This document shows, in pieces, positions 10,025-19,092 of a DNA stretch of 64,000 nt; the first letter of the stretch is position 1; the number at the start of each line of letters is the position of its first letter. This stretch comes from Acidiferrobacter thiooxydans (GTDB lineage: Bacteria > Pseudomonadota > Gammaproteobacteria > Acidiferrobacterales > Acidiferrobacteraceae): positions 372,001 through 436,000 of the forward strand of contig NZ_PSYR01000001.1 of the NCBI RefSeq assembly GCF_003333315.1, given 5' to 3'. A model generated the notes under the pieces. The model did not search any database. It saw nothing but the letters and a program-made list of their open reading frames with translations, and was not told the origin of the DNA. The position numbers and the translations under genes are program-made.

Positions 10025-11746
10025 ATGAGGCAGGGTCTGTGGCGGGCGGCGCTCCCGATCTTGGCGCTCGGTGTTTTGGCGGGCTGCGCGACGACCCCCC
10101 CGCGTTCCGTGTCCGCTTCGCGGCCCCGTCCGGCGTCGGCTGCGAGCGTACATCCCCCGGGTCGACTCCTGTATCATGTCCTGCTCGGCGACATCGTCGG
10201 TCAACAGGGGCACTTGGGGCAGGCCGCGAAGGCCTTCGGGCAGGCCGCGCAAGAGACGCGTGACCCCGGTTTGATCCGGCATTCGGCGCTGCTCTCGCTC
10301 TACGCCCGCCGCTATGCCCAGGCCCGGCAGTTGACGGAGTTGTGGCTCGCGCAGGCCCCGCAGAGCGTGAGTGCGCGCGCGGCCCTGGCGGATGCCGATC
10401 TCGGTCTGACCCGGATCGCGGCCGCCGAACGGGAGTTTGCGCAGGCCCTGACCCAGGCCGCCGTCCATGAGGGGCCGGAGGGCCGTGCCTTTACCTTCGA
10501 GCACATAGCGACCCTGCTCCTGCGCCACAAACGCGCCGCGCTGACCGTGACTGTCATGCGTGCCTTGACCCGGCTCTATCCGAAAGACCCGATCGGCGAA
10601 TACGCCCTGGCCGAGCTTGCGCGTCACAGCCATGACCGGACGGCGGCGCTGCGCGCCGTGAATGCGGCGCTGACCTTAAAGCCCCATTGGGAAGGCGCCG
10701 CGGTCTTGAAGGCGCGCATCCTGTGGACCATCACGCCCCGCCGGGCCTTGGCGTTCTCCGCGCGGTTTTTGCAACGCAACCCGTCGGCGACACGGCTGCG
10801 CCTCGATTATGCCCGGCGCCTCGTCTCACTCCAATATTGGCATCGGGCATTGGCGCAGTTTCAGATGATCGCGGCCGCCGCCCCCAACGACCCGCGGGTC
10901 CTGTATGCGGCAGGCCTGATTGCCCTACGCTCCCACGAGTTTAGGCTCGCGAGATCCTATCTCAAGCGCAGCCTCGCCCTGGCCCCGAACGATGCGCACG
11001 CCAATCTGTATCTGGGTGAGATCGCCGAGACCGAGAAGCGCTATGCACGCGCGCACTATTACTACGCACGCGTCGGTACACCCTACCGCTTTGCGGCCAT
11101 GATGCGCGATGGCCTCATGCTGCTTGCGCAGTCGGCCCCGCATCTCGCCTGGCAGCGCCTGGCGCGCATAACCGCGCACACCCCGGCCCAGGCTGTGGCG
11201 CTGGCGCTGGCGCGCAATGAGGTCTTGATGGTCTTGGGGCAATATGCCAAGGGGCTTGCGGTCGTGAACGCTGCCATGGATCACGCCCCTCACCCCGACG
11301 TCCTGCTCTACGCCCGCGCCCTGGATGAGGAGAAGCTCGGTGCGGTGGTTAAGGCCGAACACGATCTGAAGCGGCTGGTGGCCGCCCACCCGCAGAGCGC
11401 GACGGCCCTCAATGCCCTCGGCTATACCTATATCGACAATGGTCAACACGAGCAGCGCGGCCTGGCCCTCGTCCGGCGGGCACTGGCGCTTGCCCCCGGA
11501 AACCCCGATATCCTGGATAGCGTCGGCTGGGGTTATTATCGCGAAGGGCATCCGAAGACCGCCGTGGGTTATCTTCAGAAGGCCTTCGATCTGTCGCACG
11601 ATCCCACCATTGCCGCGCACTTGGGCGCCGCGCTGTGGGACTCCGGACACCACGCGCGCGCCTTGCGTCTGTGGCGTGAGGCGCTCACGAAGGCGCCAGG
11701 CAATAGCGCCGTTAAGGCCGAGCTCGCCAAGCATCGGGCGTTCTGA
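10025..11746 (+). CDS. TPR-repeat outer-membrane lipoprotein
   Basis: The 573-residue protein has a lipoprotein signal peptide ending in LAG-C21, a short Pro/Ser/Arg-rich linker, and then tetratricopeptide repeats over most of its length (for example PNDPRVLYAAGLIALRSHEF, ATALNALGYTYIDNGQHEQ, PDILDSVGWGYYREGHPKTA). It is probably a periplasmic scaffold anchored in the outer membrane. It overlaps lolB by one base (TGATG), and this TPR lipoprotein-lolB pairing is widespread in beta- and gammaproteobacteria. No enzymatic motif is visible. Confidence 0.9.
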   Translation: MRQGLWRAALPILALGVLAGCATTPPRSVSASRPRPASAASVHPPGRLLYHVLLGDIVGQQGHLGQAAKAFGQAAQETRDPGLIRHSALLSLYARRYAQARQLTELWLAQAPQSVSARAALADADLGLTRIAAAEREFAQALTQAAVHEGPEGRAFTFEHIATLLLRHKRAALTVTVMRALTRLYPKDPIGEYALAELARHSHDRTAALRAVNAALTLKPHWEGAAVLKARILWTITPRRALAFSARFLQRNPSATRLRLDYARRLVSLQYWHRALAQFQMIAAAAPNDPRVLYAAGLIALRSHEFRLARSYLKRSLALAPNDAHANLYLGEIAETEKRYARAHYYYARVGTPYRFAAMMRDGLMLLAQSAPHLAWQRLARITAHTPAQAVALALARNEVLMVLGQYAKGLAVVNAAMDHAPHPDVLLYARALDEEKLGAVVKAEHDLKRLVAAHPQSATALNALGYTYIDNGQHEQRGLALVRRALALAPGNPDILDSVGWGYYREGHPKTAVGYLQKAFDLSHDPTIAAHLGAALWDSGHHARALRLWREALTKAPGNSAVKAELAKHRAF

Positions 11747-12351
11747 TGCGGCGATTCGTCGCGGGTCTCCTTGCTATTCTGTTGGCCGGCTGCGCGGTCA
11801 CGCCCCCGATTGCGGTCCGCCATCCCCAGCGGGTGTGGCGCGCGCACCGCATGCGCATGATGGCGATCCAGCGTTTTCGCGTGTCCGCCCAGGGCGCGGT
11901 ACGCGCCGGTCACCACGGCGGGTCGCTGGCGCTGCATTGGGTCGTGGGGCCGGCAGCCTATCAGATGACCGGCTACGGGCCCTTTGGGCGCCTCATTTTT
12001 CGTTTGCGTGTCGACGCCGCGGGTGCGCGCCTGCGCACCGGGCGCGGCCATTTTAAGGGCACGAGCGCCTCGCGCCTCTTGTGGCGGTTGACGGGCTGGC
12101 GCTTGCCGGTGGCGGGTCTGCGGTTTTGGATACGCGGGATTCCGGCGCCCGGACCCGTGGTCCGTCGCCGCCTCGATCGCGCCGGGCTTTTGGCGTCCCT
12201 GCGCCAGAACGGTTGGACGATCCGTTATCGCCGCTACCGCCATACGTCCAGGGGTCAGCTGCCGCGCCTTCTGACACTGACGCATGCCGTCACCGTGGGT
12301 CCGGGTCCGGTCGTGGTGACGATCCGGATCAATAGGTGGGATGTGACATGA
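11746..12351 (+). CDS. lolB: Outer-membrane lipoprotein LolB
   Basis: LolB receives lipoproteins from LolA and inserts them in the outer membrane. It has a lipobox (LLAG-C16) and a beta-barrel-like domain containing RFRVSAQGAVRAG, a GPFGRLIFRLRVD strand and RLPVAGLRFWIRG. At 201 residues it matches the family. It is unusually rich in arginine. It overlaps its upstream neighbour by one base and ispE by 4 bp, the standard lolB-ispE arrangement. Confidence 0.92.
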   Translation: MRRFVAGLLAILLAGCAVTPPIAVRHPQRVWRAHRMRMMAIQRFRVSAQGAVRAGHHGGSLALHWVVGPAAYQMTGYGPFGRLIFRLRVDAAGARLRTGRGHFKGTSASRLLWRLTGWRLPVAGLRFWIRGIPAPGPVVRRRLDRAGLLASLRQNGWTIRYRRYRHTSRGQLPRLLTLTHAVTVGPGPVVVTIRINRWDVT

Positions 12352-13223
12352 GCCACGAATGGCCGACGGTTTGGCCGGCACCGGCCAAGATTAACCTGTT
12401 CCTGCATGTGGTAGGCCGCCGGCCCGACGGCTATCACGAGCTTCAGACCATCTTTCAGTTCATCGATTGGCAGGACGATCTGTGGTTTACGGTCCATGAC
12501 GATGGCGTGATCGCCCGCGCTCATGATGTGGCCGGCATTGACGCTGATCGAGATCTCACGGTGCGCGCCGCCCGCCGCCTGCAGGAGGCCTCGGGAAGTC
12601 GTCTCGGGGCGCGTATCCATATGACCAAACGCCTCCCGATCGGTGGCGGGCTGGGCGGGGGGAGTTCGGACGCCGCCACCACCCTGCTGGCCCTGAATGC
12701 CTTGTGGGGCCTGCATTGGTCCCTGGATCGTCTCGCCGAGCTCGGGCTCTCGCTGGGCGCCGACGTGCCGGTGTTCGTGCGCGGGGCGTCGGCCTGGGCG
12801 GAGGGGGTGGGCGAGCGGCTGACCGCCGTCGATCTGCCGGAGCCGTGGTATGTAGTGATTGTGCCTGACGCCGCGGTCTTGACCGGACCGGTCTTTGCCG
12901 GGCTTCATTTGACAGGCTTTCGGCGGCCCATCACAATACGCGACTTCCGTGCCGGGCAGGGAGATAATGACCTCGTGGCGGTCGTGCGTGCGCGCTATGA
13001 GGCGGTCGACGAGGCGTGGCGCTGGCTGGAGGCCTACGGGCGCGTACGGATGAGCGGGTCGGGCGCGTCGCTCTTCATAGAGGTGCCGGATCCGCATTAC
13101 GGGCAAGACGTGGTGGCGGCCTGTCCGTCGCGTTGGCGTGCGTGTGTGACGCGCGGGCGCAATACCCACCCCGTGCATGCACTGCTACGCTCGATGACGC
13201 ATTGGGGTGTCGCCAAGCGGTAA
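12348..13223 (+). CDS. ispE: 4-diphosphocytidyl-2-C-methyl-D-erythritol kinase
   Basis: IspE phosphorylates the 2-OH of CDP-methylerythritol in the non-mevalonate isoprenoid pathway. The 291-residue GHMP kinase shows PAKINLFLHVVGRRPDGYHE near the N-terminus, the ATP loop PIGGGLGGGSSDAA around residue 95 and MSGSGASLF near the C-terminus. ATG 12348 overlaps the lolB stop; the frame opens 12 bases earlier at a GTG with less support. The last seven codons and the stop lie inside the 5' part of the tRNA-Gln gene on the same strand. Confidence 0.96.
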   Translation: MSHEWPTVWPAPAKINLFLHVVGRRPDGYHELQTIFQFIDWQDDLWFTVHDDGVIARAHDVAGIDADRDLTVRAARRLQEASGSRLGARIHMTKRLPIGGGLGGGSSDAATTLLALNALWGLHWSLDRLAELGLSLGADVPVFVRGASAWAEGVGERLTAVDLPEPWYVVIVPDAAVLTGPVFAGLHLTGFRRPITIRDFRAGQGDNDLVAVVRARYEAVDEAWRWLEAYGRVRMSGSGASLFIEVPDPHYGQDVVAACPSRWRACVTRGRNTHPVHALLRSMTHWGVAKR

Positions 13224-13277
13224 GGCACCGGATTTTGATTCCGGCATTCCCAGGTTCGAATCCTGGCACCCCAGCCA
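13203..13277 (+). tRNA. tRNA-Gln (anticodon TTG)
   Basis: The 75-nt gene folds as a standard cloverleaf: acceptor TGGGGTG/CACCCCA, T-arm with GGTTCGAATCC, anticodon TTG in the loop GGATTTTGATTCC, and an encoded CCA end. It closely resembles E. coli tRNA-Gln. The first 21 nucleotides overlap the end of ispE, so it is presumably processed from the lolB-ispE-prs transcript. Confidence 0.97.
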
Positions 13278-13322
13278 TTTTTATCGGTACGGAACAGTTT
13301 TCAGAAGATCCGCGAGGAACCC

Positions 13323-14273
13323 GTGTCAACAGACAATATGGCGGTCTTCACGGGCAACGCGAATCCGGCGTTGGCCGAATCGTTGGTCCGGCATCTGGGT
13401 ATCCCAATCGGCAAGGCGCATGTCGGGCGTTTCAGCGATGGCGAGATCCAGGTGGAGATCATGGAGAACGTCCGTGGTAAGGACGTCTTCATCCTTCAGC
13501 CCACGTGCGCGCCAAGCAACGACAACCTCATGGAGCTCTTGATCCTGATCGATGCGATCAAGAGGTCGTCGGCGCGCCGCATCACAGCGGTGATTCCGTA
13601 CTATGGTTATGCCCGCCAGGATCGCAGGCCGCGCACGGCGCGCGTGGCGATCGCCGCGAAACTGGTGGCGGACATGGTGAGCGGTGCCGGCGCGGATCGT
13701 GTGCTGACCATGGACCTGCACGCCGATCAGATTCAAGGCTTCTTCAGTATCCCGACCGACAATATCTACGCCGGTCCGGTGCTGCTGGGCGATATCTGGC
13801 GCCATAGCTATGACAACCTACTCGTCGTGTCGCCCGACGTCGGGGGTGTGGTACGTGCCCGGGCGCTTGCCAAGCACCTCGATGCCGGGCTTGCGATCAT
13901 CGACAAGCGCAGGCCCAAGCCCAATGAGGCCAAGGTCATGCATATCATAGGCGAGGTGGAGGGGCGGACCTGCGTTCTGATGGACGATCTCGTGGACACC
14001 GCCAACACCCTGTGCGAGGCGGCCACCGCCCTGAAGGCCAACGGCGCGGTGCGGGTCGTGGCCTATTGTACCCACGCGGTCTTGTCTGGGCGCGCCGTAA
14101 ATCGCATCGAGGGGTCGGTGCTCGATGAGCTCGTGGTGACGGATACCATACCGTTGGGTGCGCAGGCCCGTTCCTGCGTGAAGATCCGGCAGCTGAGCGT
14201 AGCTGAGCTGCTCGCGGAGACCATAAGGCGTATCGCGGACGAAGACTCCGTGAGCTCGCTCTTTATGGACTAA
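13323..14273 (+). CDS. prs: Ribose-phosphate pyrophosphokinase
   Basis: Prs makes PRPP from ribose 5-phosphate and ATP, for nucleotides, His, Trp and NAD. The 316 residues include [15 protein letters not shown] (flexible loop with catalytic Arg), [31 protein letters not shown] and the PRPP loop [16 protein letters not shown] 13323 is preceded by GAGGAA; an in-frame ATG (13338) is the alternative. tRNA-Gln lies just upstream and rplY downstream, as in many gammaproteobacteria. Confidence 0.98.
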   Translation: MSTDNMAVFTGNANPALAESLVRHLGIPIGKAHVGRFSDGEIQVEIMENVRGKDVFILQPTCAPSNDNLMELLILIDAIKRSSARRITAVIPYYGYARQDRRPRTARVAIAAKLVADMVSGAGADRVLTMDLHADQIQGFFSIPTDNIYAGPVLLGDIWRHSYDNLLVVSPDVGGVVRARALAKHLDAGLAIIDKRRPKPNEAKVMHIIGEVEGRTCVLMDDLVDTANTLCEAATALKANGAVRVVAYCTHAVLSGRAVNRIEGSVLDELVVTDTIPLGAQARSCVKIRQLSVAELLAETIRRIADEDSVSSLFMD

Positions 14274-14336
14274 TCAGTCCGGCCGCGGGACGTCGGTGGG
14301 CCTTGGTCGCGGGGCCCCCTTATCGAGGAAGTAGTC

Positions 14337-14999
14337 ATGAGTGGAAAATTCGAGTTGAACGCCGAGATGCGCAGCGCAAAGGGTACGGGTGCGAGCCGCC
14401 GCCTGCGCCGCGCCGGCAAGGTGCCGGGGATCCTCTACGGAGCCGGCAAGGACCCGGTCATGTTGTCCTTCGAGCACGATCCGCTGTGGCATAAGACCCG
14501 CCATGAGGCATTTTATACATCGATCCTGTCGATCAAGGTCAACGGCGAGGTCATCGACCAGGCGATCTTGCGGGATCTGCACATGCACCCCTACAAGCCG
14601 CGCGTGGCGCATGTGGATCTGCAGCGGGTGAGCGCCACCGAGCGCCTGCATCTGCCGGTGCCGCTGCATTTCATCAATCAGGAGACCGCCCCCGGGGTGA
14701 AGCTCCAGGGCGGCCTCATCGCGCACCTCATGACCGAGGTGGATGTGTCCTGCCTGCCAAGCCAGCTGCCGGAGTTCCTGACGGTCGATGTCGGCAATCT
14801 GCGTGTCGGCGAATCCATCCATCTGAGCAACCTTACGGTACCCGAGGGCGTGACCCTGACGGATCTCGCGCACGGCAACGACCTGGCGATCGTCACCATC
14901 ACCGTGGTGCGTGAGACGGTCGAGGCCGAAGCGGCCCCGGCCGTGGAGGCGGCGGCCCCGGCCGCGGAGGCCCAGGCCCCCAAGGCGGAAGGGAAGTAG
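14337..14999 (+). CDS. rplY: Ribosomal protein bL25 (long CTC form)
   Basis: bL25 binds 5S rRNA in the large ribosomal subunit. The 220-residue protein is the long CTC form: the N-terminal L25 domain (1-95, with RLRRAGKVPGILYG and DLHMHPYKPRVAHVDLQRV) is followed by the CTC beta domain (95-190) and an Ala/Pro/Glu-rich tail. GAGGAAGTAGTC precedes the ATG. It sits between prs and pth, the usual order. Confidence 0.97.
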   Translation: MSGKFELNAEMRSAKGTGASRRLRRAGKVPGILYGAGKDPVMLSFEHDPLWHKTRHEAFYTSILSIKVNGEVIDQAILRDLHMHPYKPRVAHVDLQRVSATERLHLPVPLHFINQETAPGVKLQGGLIAHLMTEVDVSCLPSQLPEFLTVDVGNLRVGESIHLSNLTVPEGVTLTDLAHGNDLAIVTITVVRETVEAEAAPAVEAAAPAAEAQAPKAEGK

Positions 15000-15000
15000 T

Positions 15001-15600
15001 TTGGGGGAGCCCCTGGCAGCCCTGGTGGGGCTCGGAAATCCGGGACCGGAGTATGATGTCACCCGGCATAACGCCGGGTTCTGGTTCGTGGATCGGGTGG
15101 CGCGGGATGCGGGGGCCTCGTGGCGACATGAGGCCAAGCTGTCGGCGTCCGCCTGCCGGGCGAGGGTGGGCGGGGTGGAATTGTGGCTTGTCAAGCCCTC
15201 AACCTTCATGAACGCAAGCGGGACGGCGGTCGGCGCCCTGTGTCGATATTACCGTCTGACGCCGGCGCAGGTGCTAGTCGCGCACGACGAGCTCGATCTC
15301 GCGCCCGGGATTGCGCGCCTGAAAAAGGGCGGTGGCGCGGGCGGTCATAATGGATTGACGGATATCATCGCCCGTATCGGTACGGATTTCTGGCGGCTGC
15401 GCATCGGCATCGGCCGCCCGCCGCCGCGGCGCGACCTCATCCCTTATGTGCTCGGGCGCCCATCCCAAGCGGAATCCGAGGCCATAGAGACCAGTCTCGC
15501 GTGCGGGCTCGACGTCTTGCCCCTGATCGCGCAGGGAGAGACGCAGCGGGCGATGAATATTTTGCATACGACTAACGGGGAGACGGCCCATGGGGCTTAA
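15001..15600 (+). CDS. pth: Peptidyl-tRNA hydrolase
   Basis: Pth releases peptides from prematurely dropped peptidyl-tRNAs. The 199-residue protein has VGLGNPGPEYDVTRHNAGFW with the catalytic His, KPSTFMNASG, HDELDL with the catalytic Asp, and GGAGGHNGL. The start is TTG 15001, one base after the rplY stop. The frame runs further upstream, but only into an Arg/Pro-rich reading of rplY. It overlaps ychF by 11 bp. Confidence 0.97.
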   Translation: MGEPLAALVGLGNPGPEYDVTRHNAGFWFVDRVARDAGASWRHEAKLSASACRARVGGVELWLVKPSTFMNASGTAVGALCRYYRLTPAQVLVAHDELDLAPGIARLKKGGGAGGHNGLTDIIARIGTDFWRLRIGIGRPPPRRDLIPYVLGRPSQAESEAIETSLACGLDVLPLIAQGETQRAMNILHTTNGETAHGA

Positions 15601-16687
15601 GTGCGGCATCGTGGGTCTCCCCAATGTCGGCAAATCGACGTTGTTCAATGCGCTGACAGCGGCGGCCATTCCTGCGGAAAACTACCCCTTTTGCACCATA
15701 GAGCCGAACGTGGGCGTGGTGGCGATCCCCGATCCCCGGCTCAAGGCCCTAGCCGAGATCGCGAAGCCGGAACGCATCGTACCCGCGGTGATGGAGTTCG
15801 TGGACATCGCCGGGCTCGTGGCGGGTGCGGCCCAGGGTGAGGGGCTTGGCAACAAGTTCCTCTCGCATATCCGCGAGACCGACGCCATCATCGAGGTGGT
15901 GCGCTGTTTCGAGGACGAGAACGTGATCCACGTCGCCGGCCGTGTCGACCCCCTGGCCGATATCGACGTGATCCATACTGAGCTCGCGCTTGCCGATCTC
16001 GAGAGCGTCGACCGTGCGCTTGCGCGCGAAAGCAAGGGCGCGCGTGCCGGCAACAAGGAGGACAGTAAGCGCCGCGAACTGCTCACGCGTATCCGCAGTC
16101 ATCTGAACGAGGGCGGCATGGTGCGGACGCTGTCTTTGACCGACGACGAACGTCTGATGATCCGCGGCTTCTCGCTCCTGACCGCCAAGCCCGTGCTCTA
16201 TGTCGGGAACGTGAAGGAAGGCGGTTTTACGGGGAACCCGCTGTGGGAGCGGGTAGCCTCCCGTGCCCGCGACGAAGGGGCCCAGGCCCTGGCCATCTGT
16301 GCGGCCTTCGAGGCCGAACTCGTGTCGCTCGCCGATGAGGAGCGTCCGGCATTCCTGGCCGAGATCGGTCTAGACGAACCGGGCCTTGACCGTCTCGTAC
16401 GGGCCGCCTTTGCGCTCTTGGGCCTCGAGACCTTCTTTACCGCCGGGCCCCAGGAGGTCCGCGCGTGGACCATCCGCCAGGGGAGTCTCGCCCCGCAGGC
16501 CGCGGGCGTCATCCATACCGACTTCGAGCACGGCTTCATCCGCGCCGAGGTGATAAGCTATGACGACTATGTGCGGTTGCGTGGCGAGCACGGGGCGCGC
16601 GAGGCCGGGAAACTGAGACTGGAGGGCCGCGATTATGCGATGCGGGATGGGGATGTCGTGCATTTCCGGTTCAACGTGAGTCGTTAG
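15590..16687 (+). CDS. ychF: Redox-regulated ATPase YchF
   Basis: YchF is an Obg-family P-loop protein that prefers ATP and binds ribosomes. The 365 residues contain GIVGLPNVGKSTLFNAL (Walker A), FVDIAGLVAGAAQGEGLGN (switch region), a coiled-coil insert around 140-200, and a C-terminal TGS domain (FTAGPQEVRAWTI onward). It is the last gene of the prs-rplY-pth-ychF unit and is followed by a terminator. Confidence 0.97.
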   Translation: MGLKCGIVGLPNVGKSTLFNALTAAAIPAENYPFCTIEPNVGVVAIPDPRLKALAEIAKPERIVPAVMEFVDIAGLVAGAAQGEGLGNKFLSHIRETDAIIEVVRCFEDENVIHVAGRVDPLADIDVIHTELALADLESVDRALARESKGARAGNKEDSKRRELLTRIRSHLNEGGMVRTLSLTDDERLMIRGFSLLTAKPVLYVGNVKEGGFTGNPLWERVASRARDEGAQALAICAAFEAELVSLADEERPAFLAEIGLDEPGLDRLVRAAFALLGLETFFTAGPQEVRAWTIRQGSLAPQAAGVIHTDFEHGFIRAEVISYDDYVRLRGEHGAREAGKLRLEGRDYAMRDGDVVHFRFNVSR

Positions 16688-16692
16688 CGGAC

Positions 16693-16727
16693 AGCGGCCC
16701 AGGACTATGGGGGCGGCCGCTTTTCTT
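16693..16727 (+). terminator. Rho-independent terminator after ychF
   Basis: AGCGGCC (16693-16699) pairs with GGCCGCT (16715-16721) and is followed by a T-rich run (TTTCTT). It lies within 10 bp of the ychF stop. Confidence 0.7.
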
Positions 16728-16754
16728 GACATCACCTTAGCCTGCCTCCAAAAT
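16726..16754 (+). promoter_or_regulatory. Sigma-70 promoter of tRNA-Met
   Basis: A consensus -35 box TTGACA (16726-16731), a 17-bp spacer and a -10-like CAAAAT (16749-16754) lie about 20 bp before the tRNA. The -35 box begins in the T-run of the ychF terminator. Confidence 0.55.
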
Positions 16755-16772
16755 GCCCAACCTTAAAAATAC

Positions 16773-16849
16773 GGCTATGTAGCTCAGCTGGTTAGAGCGC
16801 GGCACTCATAATGCTGAGGTCGGTGGTTCGAGTCCACCCATAGCCACCA
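16773..16849 (+). tRNA. tRNA-Met (anticodon CAT, elongator type)
   Basis: The 77-nt cloverleaf has acceptor GGCTATG/CATAGCC, D-arm AGCTCAGCTGGTTAGAGC, anticodon CAT (16807-16809), T-arm GGTTCGAGTCC and an encoded CCA. It has a fully paired acceptor end, so it is the elongator rather than the initiator. An integrase remnant directly downstream suggests that its 3' end served as an attachment site. Confidence 0.96.
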
Positions 16850-16925
16850 TATAAAACAAGAACGTAGCAATACCCCTAGCCCGCGTAACGGTATTTTGGG
16901 ACACTCGGGGATGTGAGCCCAGGGT

Positions 16926-17115
16926 ATGGCCACATTTACTGAGCGTCCCGGTCCCGCCGGCAAGGTCGTTTGGCAAGTCAGGATCCGTCGACGCGGATAT
17001 CTGCCCCCGTTTACCCCTTCGATACGAAGACCAAGGCCTGTGCATGGGCTACGCATGTTGACACGGTCCTGGATCGCGGAACCTTCGCATCACAGATCGA
17101 GACTGCTTCTACCAG
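16926..17115 (+). pseudogene. Remnant of a tyrosine-recombinase integrase (N-terminal part)
   Basis: Starting 77 bp after tRNA-Met, the frame MATFTERPGPAGKVVWQVRI continues as RRRGYLPP and then needs a one-base frameshift near 17010 to continue as FDTKTKACAWATHVDTVLDR-GTF. Together these match the arm-binding N-terminus of island integrases (a typical pattern is a short M-A-T-F leader, W-R-A-Q-V-R-R-K-G-Y, F-x-T-K-x-x-A-x-x-W-A and a closing D-R-G). Nothing resembling the catalytic domain follows. It is a frameshifted, truncated remnant. Confidence 0.65.
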
Positions 17116-17560
17116 GAAGCGCCACAGTGCTCCGCCGGTAATCGCGCAGCGGGGTGACCGGCCCGTGCCGCCGGCCATGAGCACGAAACTCACGCCATAG
17201 CCGTCTAGGCTTGGCGGGAGCCGTTCATGGGGAGGCCCCTTGACAAGCGCTCAGGTGCTTACTGTCCCGGGCGCTCATCGGCACGTGTACGGCAAGGGGC
17301 CGCGTCCGCGCCGCACGCTTGGCCACGCGACCCGCGGGGCCGACCATGAAGCCCGCCTTTTCCGAGCGCTTACCCAACTTCGTTCCCGGGAGCGCTGCGG
17401 ATCGCACACTCCGGGGCGATGGGGCGCGGGAACAGAGTCCTGTCTTACCTAGCATGTTAGGGACTCTTCTTGAATTTCCTCACATTTTATCCTTATCGCC
17501 GATTCAGCCTAGCAAAAGAACCGATATGGGCGAGACGGATTTTCGATCTGTAGCGGGCTC
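17116..17560. other. No recognised gene between integrase remnant and sapC
   Basis: The reading frames here show no ribosome-binding site, no motif and no codon pattern like the neighbours. I see neither a tRNA 3'-end repeat nor an IS end in this stretch. Confidence 0.4.
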
Positions 17561-17565
17561 AAGCG

Positions 17566-17593
17566 TTGACTTTTTCGACGAAAGGCATACACA
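17566..17593 (+). promoter_or_regulatory. Possible sigma-70 promoter upstream of sapC-like gene
   Basis: TTGACT (17566-17571), a 16-bp spacer and TACACA (17588-17593) form a moderate promoter match in an AT-rich stretch about 165 bp before the SapC-like start. No other upstream signal is stronger. Confidence 0.3.
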
Positions 17594-17759
17594 ATGCGCC
17601 AAATTATGACGAATGACATAGACGCGCTGCGCGTTTTGTGCCTTCGCTTGAATACAAGGGGGGCCGCTTACCCCTTTATTTTTGCCCCGCGATCCGATGA
17701 ACGGCGCGATTGACGGGACCAGCGGACAAAAAAGCTCACAAAAAAAAGGGGGTTGGGGC

Positions 17760-18548
17760 GTGGCAACGTTGTTGTTTTACGAGCAGGTGATGGCGCTGCA
17801 TCGCGAAGAGCACAAGCGTCTTCGTCTGCGCCGTCAGGGGTTTGGCTTTGCCCGCCACGTCAATTCGGTGCCGCTTGCCGCGGTCGAGTTGCCGGCTGCG
17901 GCCGTTCATTACCCGACCGTGTTCGCGAAGGTTGCCGACGGGCCGCCCGTATTAGCCGCGCTCGTGGGTTTGCGAAACGATGAGAATCTCTTCGTCGAAG
18001 GGCCTGATGATCAGTGGGCCGGAAGTTATCTGCCGGCCTTCGTCCGTCGCTATCCGTTCGTATTGGCCGCTCAGGGTGAGGCCTTTATGGTTTGGATCGA
18101 TCGCGCGTTTGGCGGTTGGGGCGAAGACGAGGGCGAGCCGCTTTTTTTAGAAGACGGTAGCGATAGCGGCTTCTTAAAAGAAACGATAGCCTTTCTGCAG
18201 GCATTTCAGGCCGAAATGACCCGCACCCAGGCCTTTGTCCAGCATGTGAGCGAGGCCGGACTTCTCAAAGATATCGCCGTACCCGTGAATACCCCGGGCA
18301 TCACCCCTTTTATCCTCCAGGGCCTGCAAGTGATTGACGAACAGAAATTTGCGGCGCTCGGTGACGACAAGGTGACGTCGTGGTTTCGGAGCGGGGAGTT
18401 GGGATGGATCTATGCGCACTTGGCATCGCTTGCGCAAGTCCCGGCTTTGGGGGCGCGCCTTACGCGTCGCCTCGAGATCGCGGCTCCGGTCGAAAAGCGC
18501 GTGGGCCAGAACCTGGCTAAAGAAGGGAGTAAAGAAGGGAGGTCCTAA
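17760..18548 (+). CDS. SapC-family protein
   Basis: The 262-residue protein resembles SapC, a family first linked to S-layer gene clusters, with typical blocks: LLFYEQVMALHREEHKRLRL at the start, VPLAAVELPAAAVHYPTVF, FVRRYPFVLA, and a C-terminal L-G-W-I-Y-A-H-L-A-S-L segment. Its biochemical role is unknown. GTG 17760 is preferred because SapC proteins begin at this point and AAAGGGGGTTGGGG precedes it; in-frame starts at 17682 and 17697 would add up to 26 residues. It lies about 100 bp before the giant adhesin on the same strand, which suggests a shared surface-layer or secretion role. That is inference. Confidence 0.8.
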   Translation: MATLLFYEQVMALHREEHKRLRLRRQGFGFARHVNSVPLAAVELPAAAVHYPTVFAKVADGPPVLAALVGLRNDENLFVEGPDDQWAGSYLPAFVRRYPFVLAAQGEAFMVWIDRAFGGWGEDEGEPLFLEDGSDSGFLKETIAFLQAFQAEMTRTQAFVQHVSEAGLLKDIAVPVNTPGITPFILQGLQVIDEQKFAALGDDKVTSWFRSGELGWIYAHLASLAQVPALGARLTRRLEIAAPVEKRVGQNLAKEGSKEGRS

Positions 18549-18652
18549 AAACGACTGTTATACGAAGGCCGATCGAGAGCCTTACCTAAAGACGAATACG
18601 GGCGCACCGTCGCGTCGCGCCAAGAATAGGATATAGAGGAAAGGGGGAGGGT

Positions 18653-19006
18653 ATGCAGACTGCAGGCGTGCGGCGGAAGAACCGTCAGGCGATCGTGTGC
18701 AATCGGCATAAAGCTCACCGGCGCTCATGGCGGTTACAGCCGATGTTGGCGATCGTACTGAGTGCCATAGGGGCCGGGCGCGCCTGTGCAGCCGGGCTCG
18801 CGGCCAATGTGATTACTCCGGATGGACGCACGGCCACCTCTCTTGCGGTACATGGAACGGTTACGGATATCCGCACCGGCACGGTAAGCGGCGACAACGC
18901 CTTTAACGCCTTTTCGCGCTTCCAGGTCGCCGCCGGACGCACTGTCAATCTCGACCTTCCCACGGCAGCAATTCTAAATGTAGCAACGACCATCAGCATC
19001 CGATAA
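18653..19006 (+). pseudogene. 5' fragment of giant LktA-type adhesin (tpsA), cut by IS
   Basis: The first 104 codons (to 18965) encode an extended signal peptide (basic N-region 1-30, hydrophobic core LAIVLSAIG, cleavage near ACAAG) and the start of a TPS secretion domain (NVITPDGRTATSLAVHGTVT, NAFNAFSRFQVAAGRTVNLD). The frame then enters an insertion sequence and stops at 19006 after 13 foreign codons. It continues exactly at 21400 once the element and one target duplication are removed. AAAGGGGGAGGGT precedes the ATG. As it stands, this fragment would give a short exported peptide. Confidence 0.88.
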
Positions 19007-19092
19007 CGTGCGTGTGCTGATGCGAGCGGGGGGCTGGACAAAAGGCACGGTCTGCGGTATAACAGCGCTGGGCCATTGGGCGCGAGCGCGGC

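Noticed and set aside
9941..10633. N-terminal extension of the CstA-like frame
   Set aside because: It runs antisense through the TPR lipoprotein gene and yields a polar Arg/Gly-rich leader unlike a membrane protein start.
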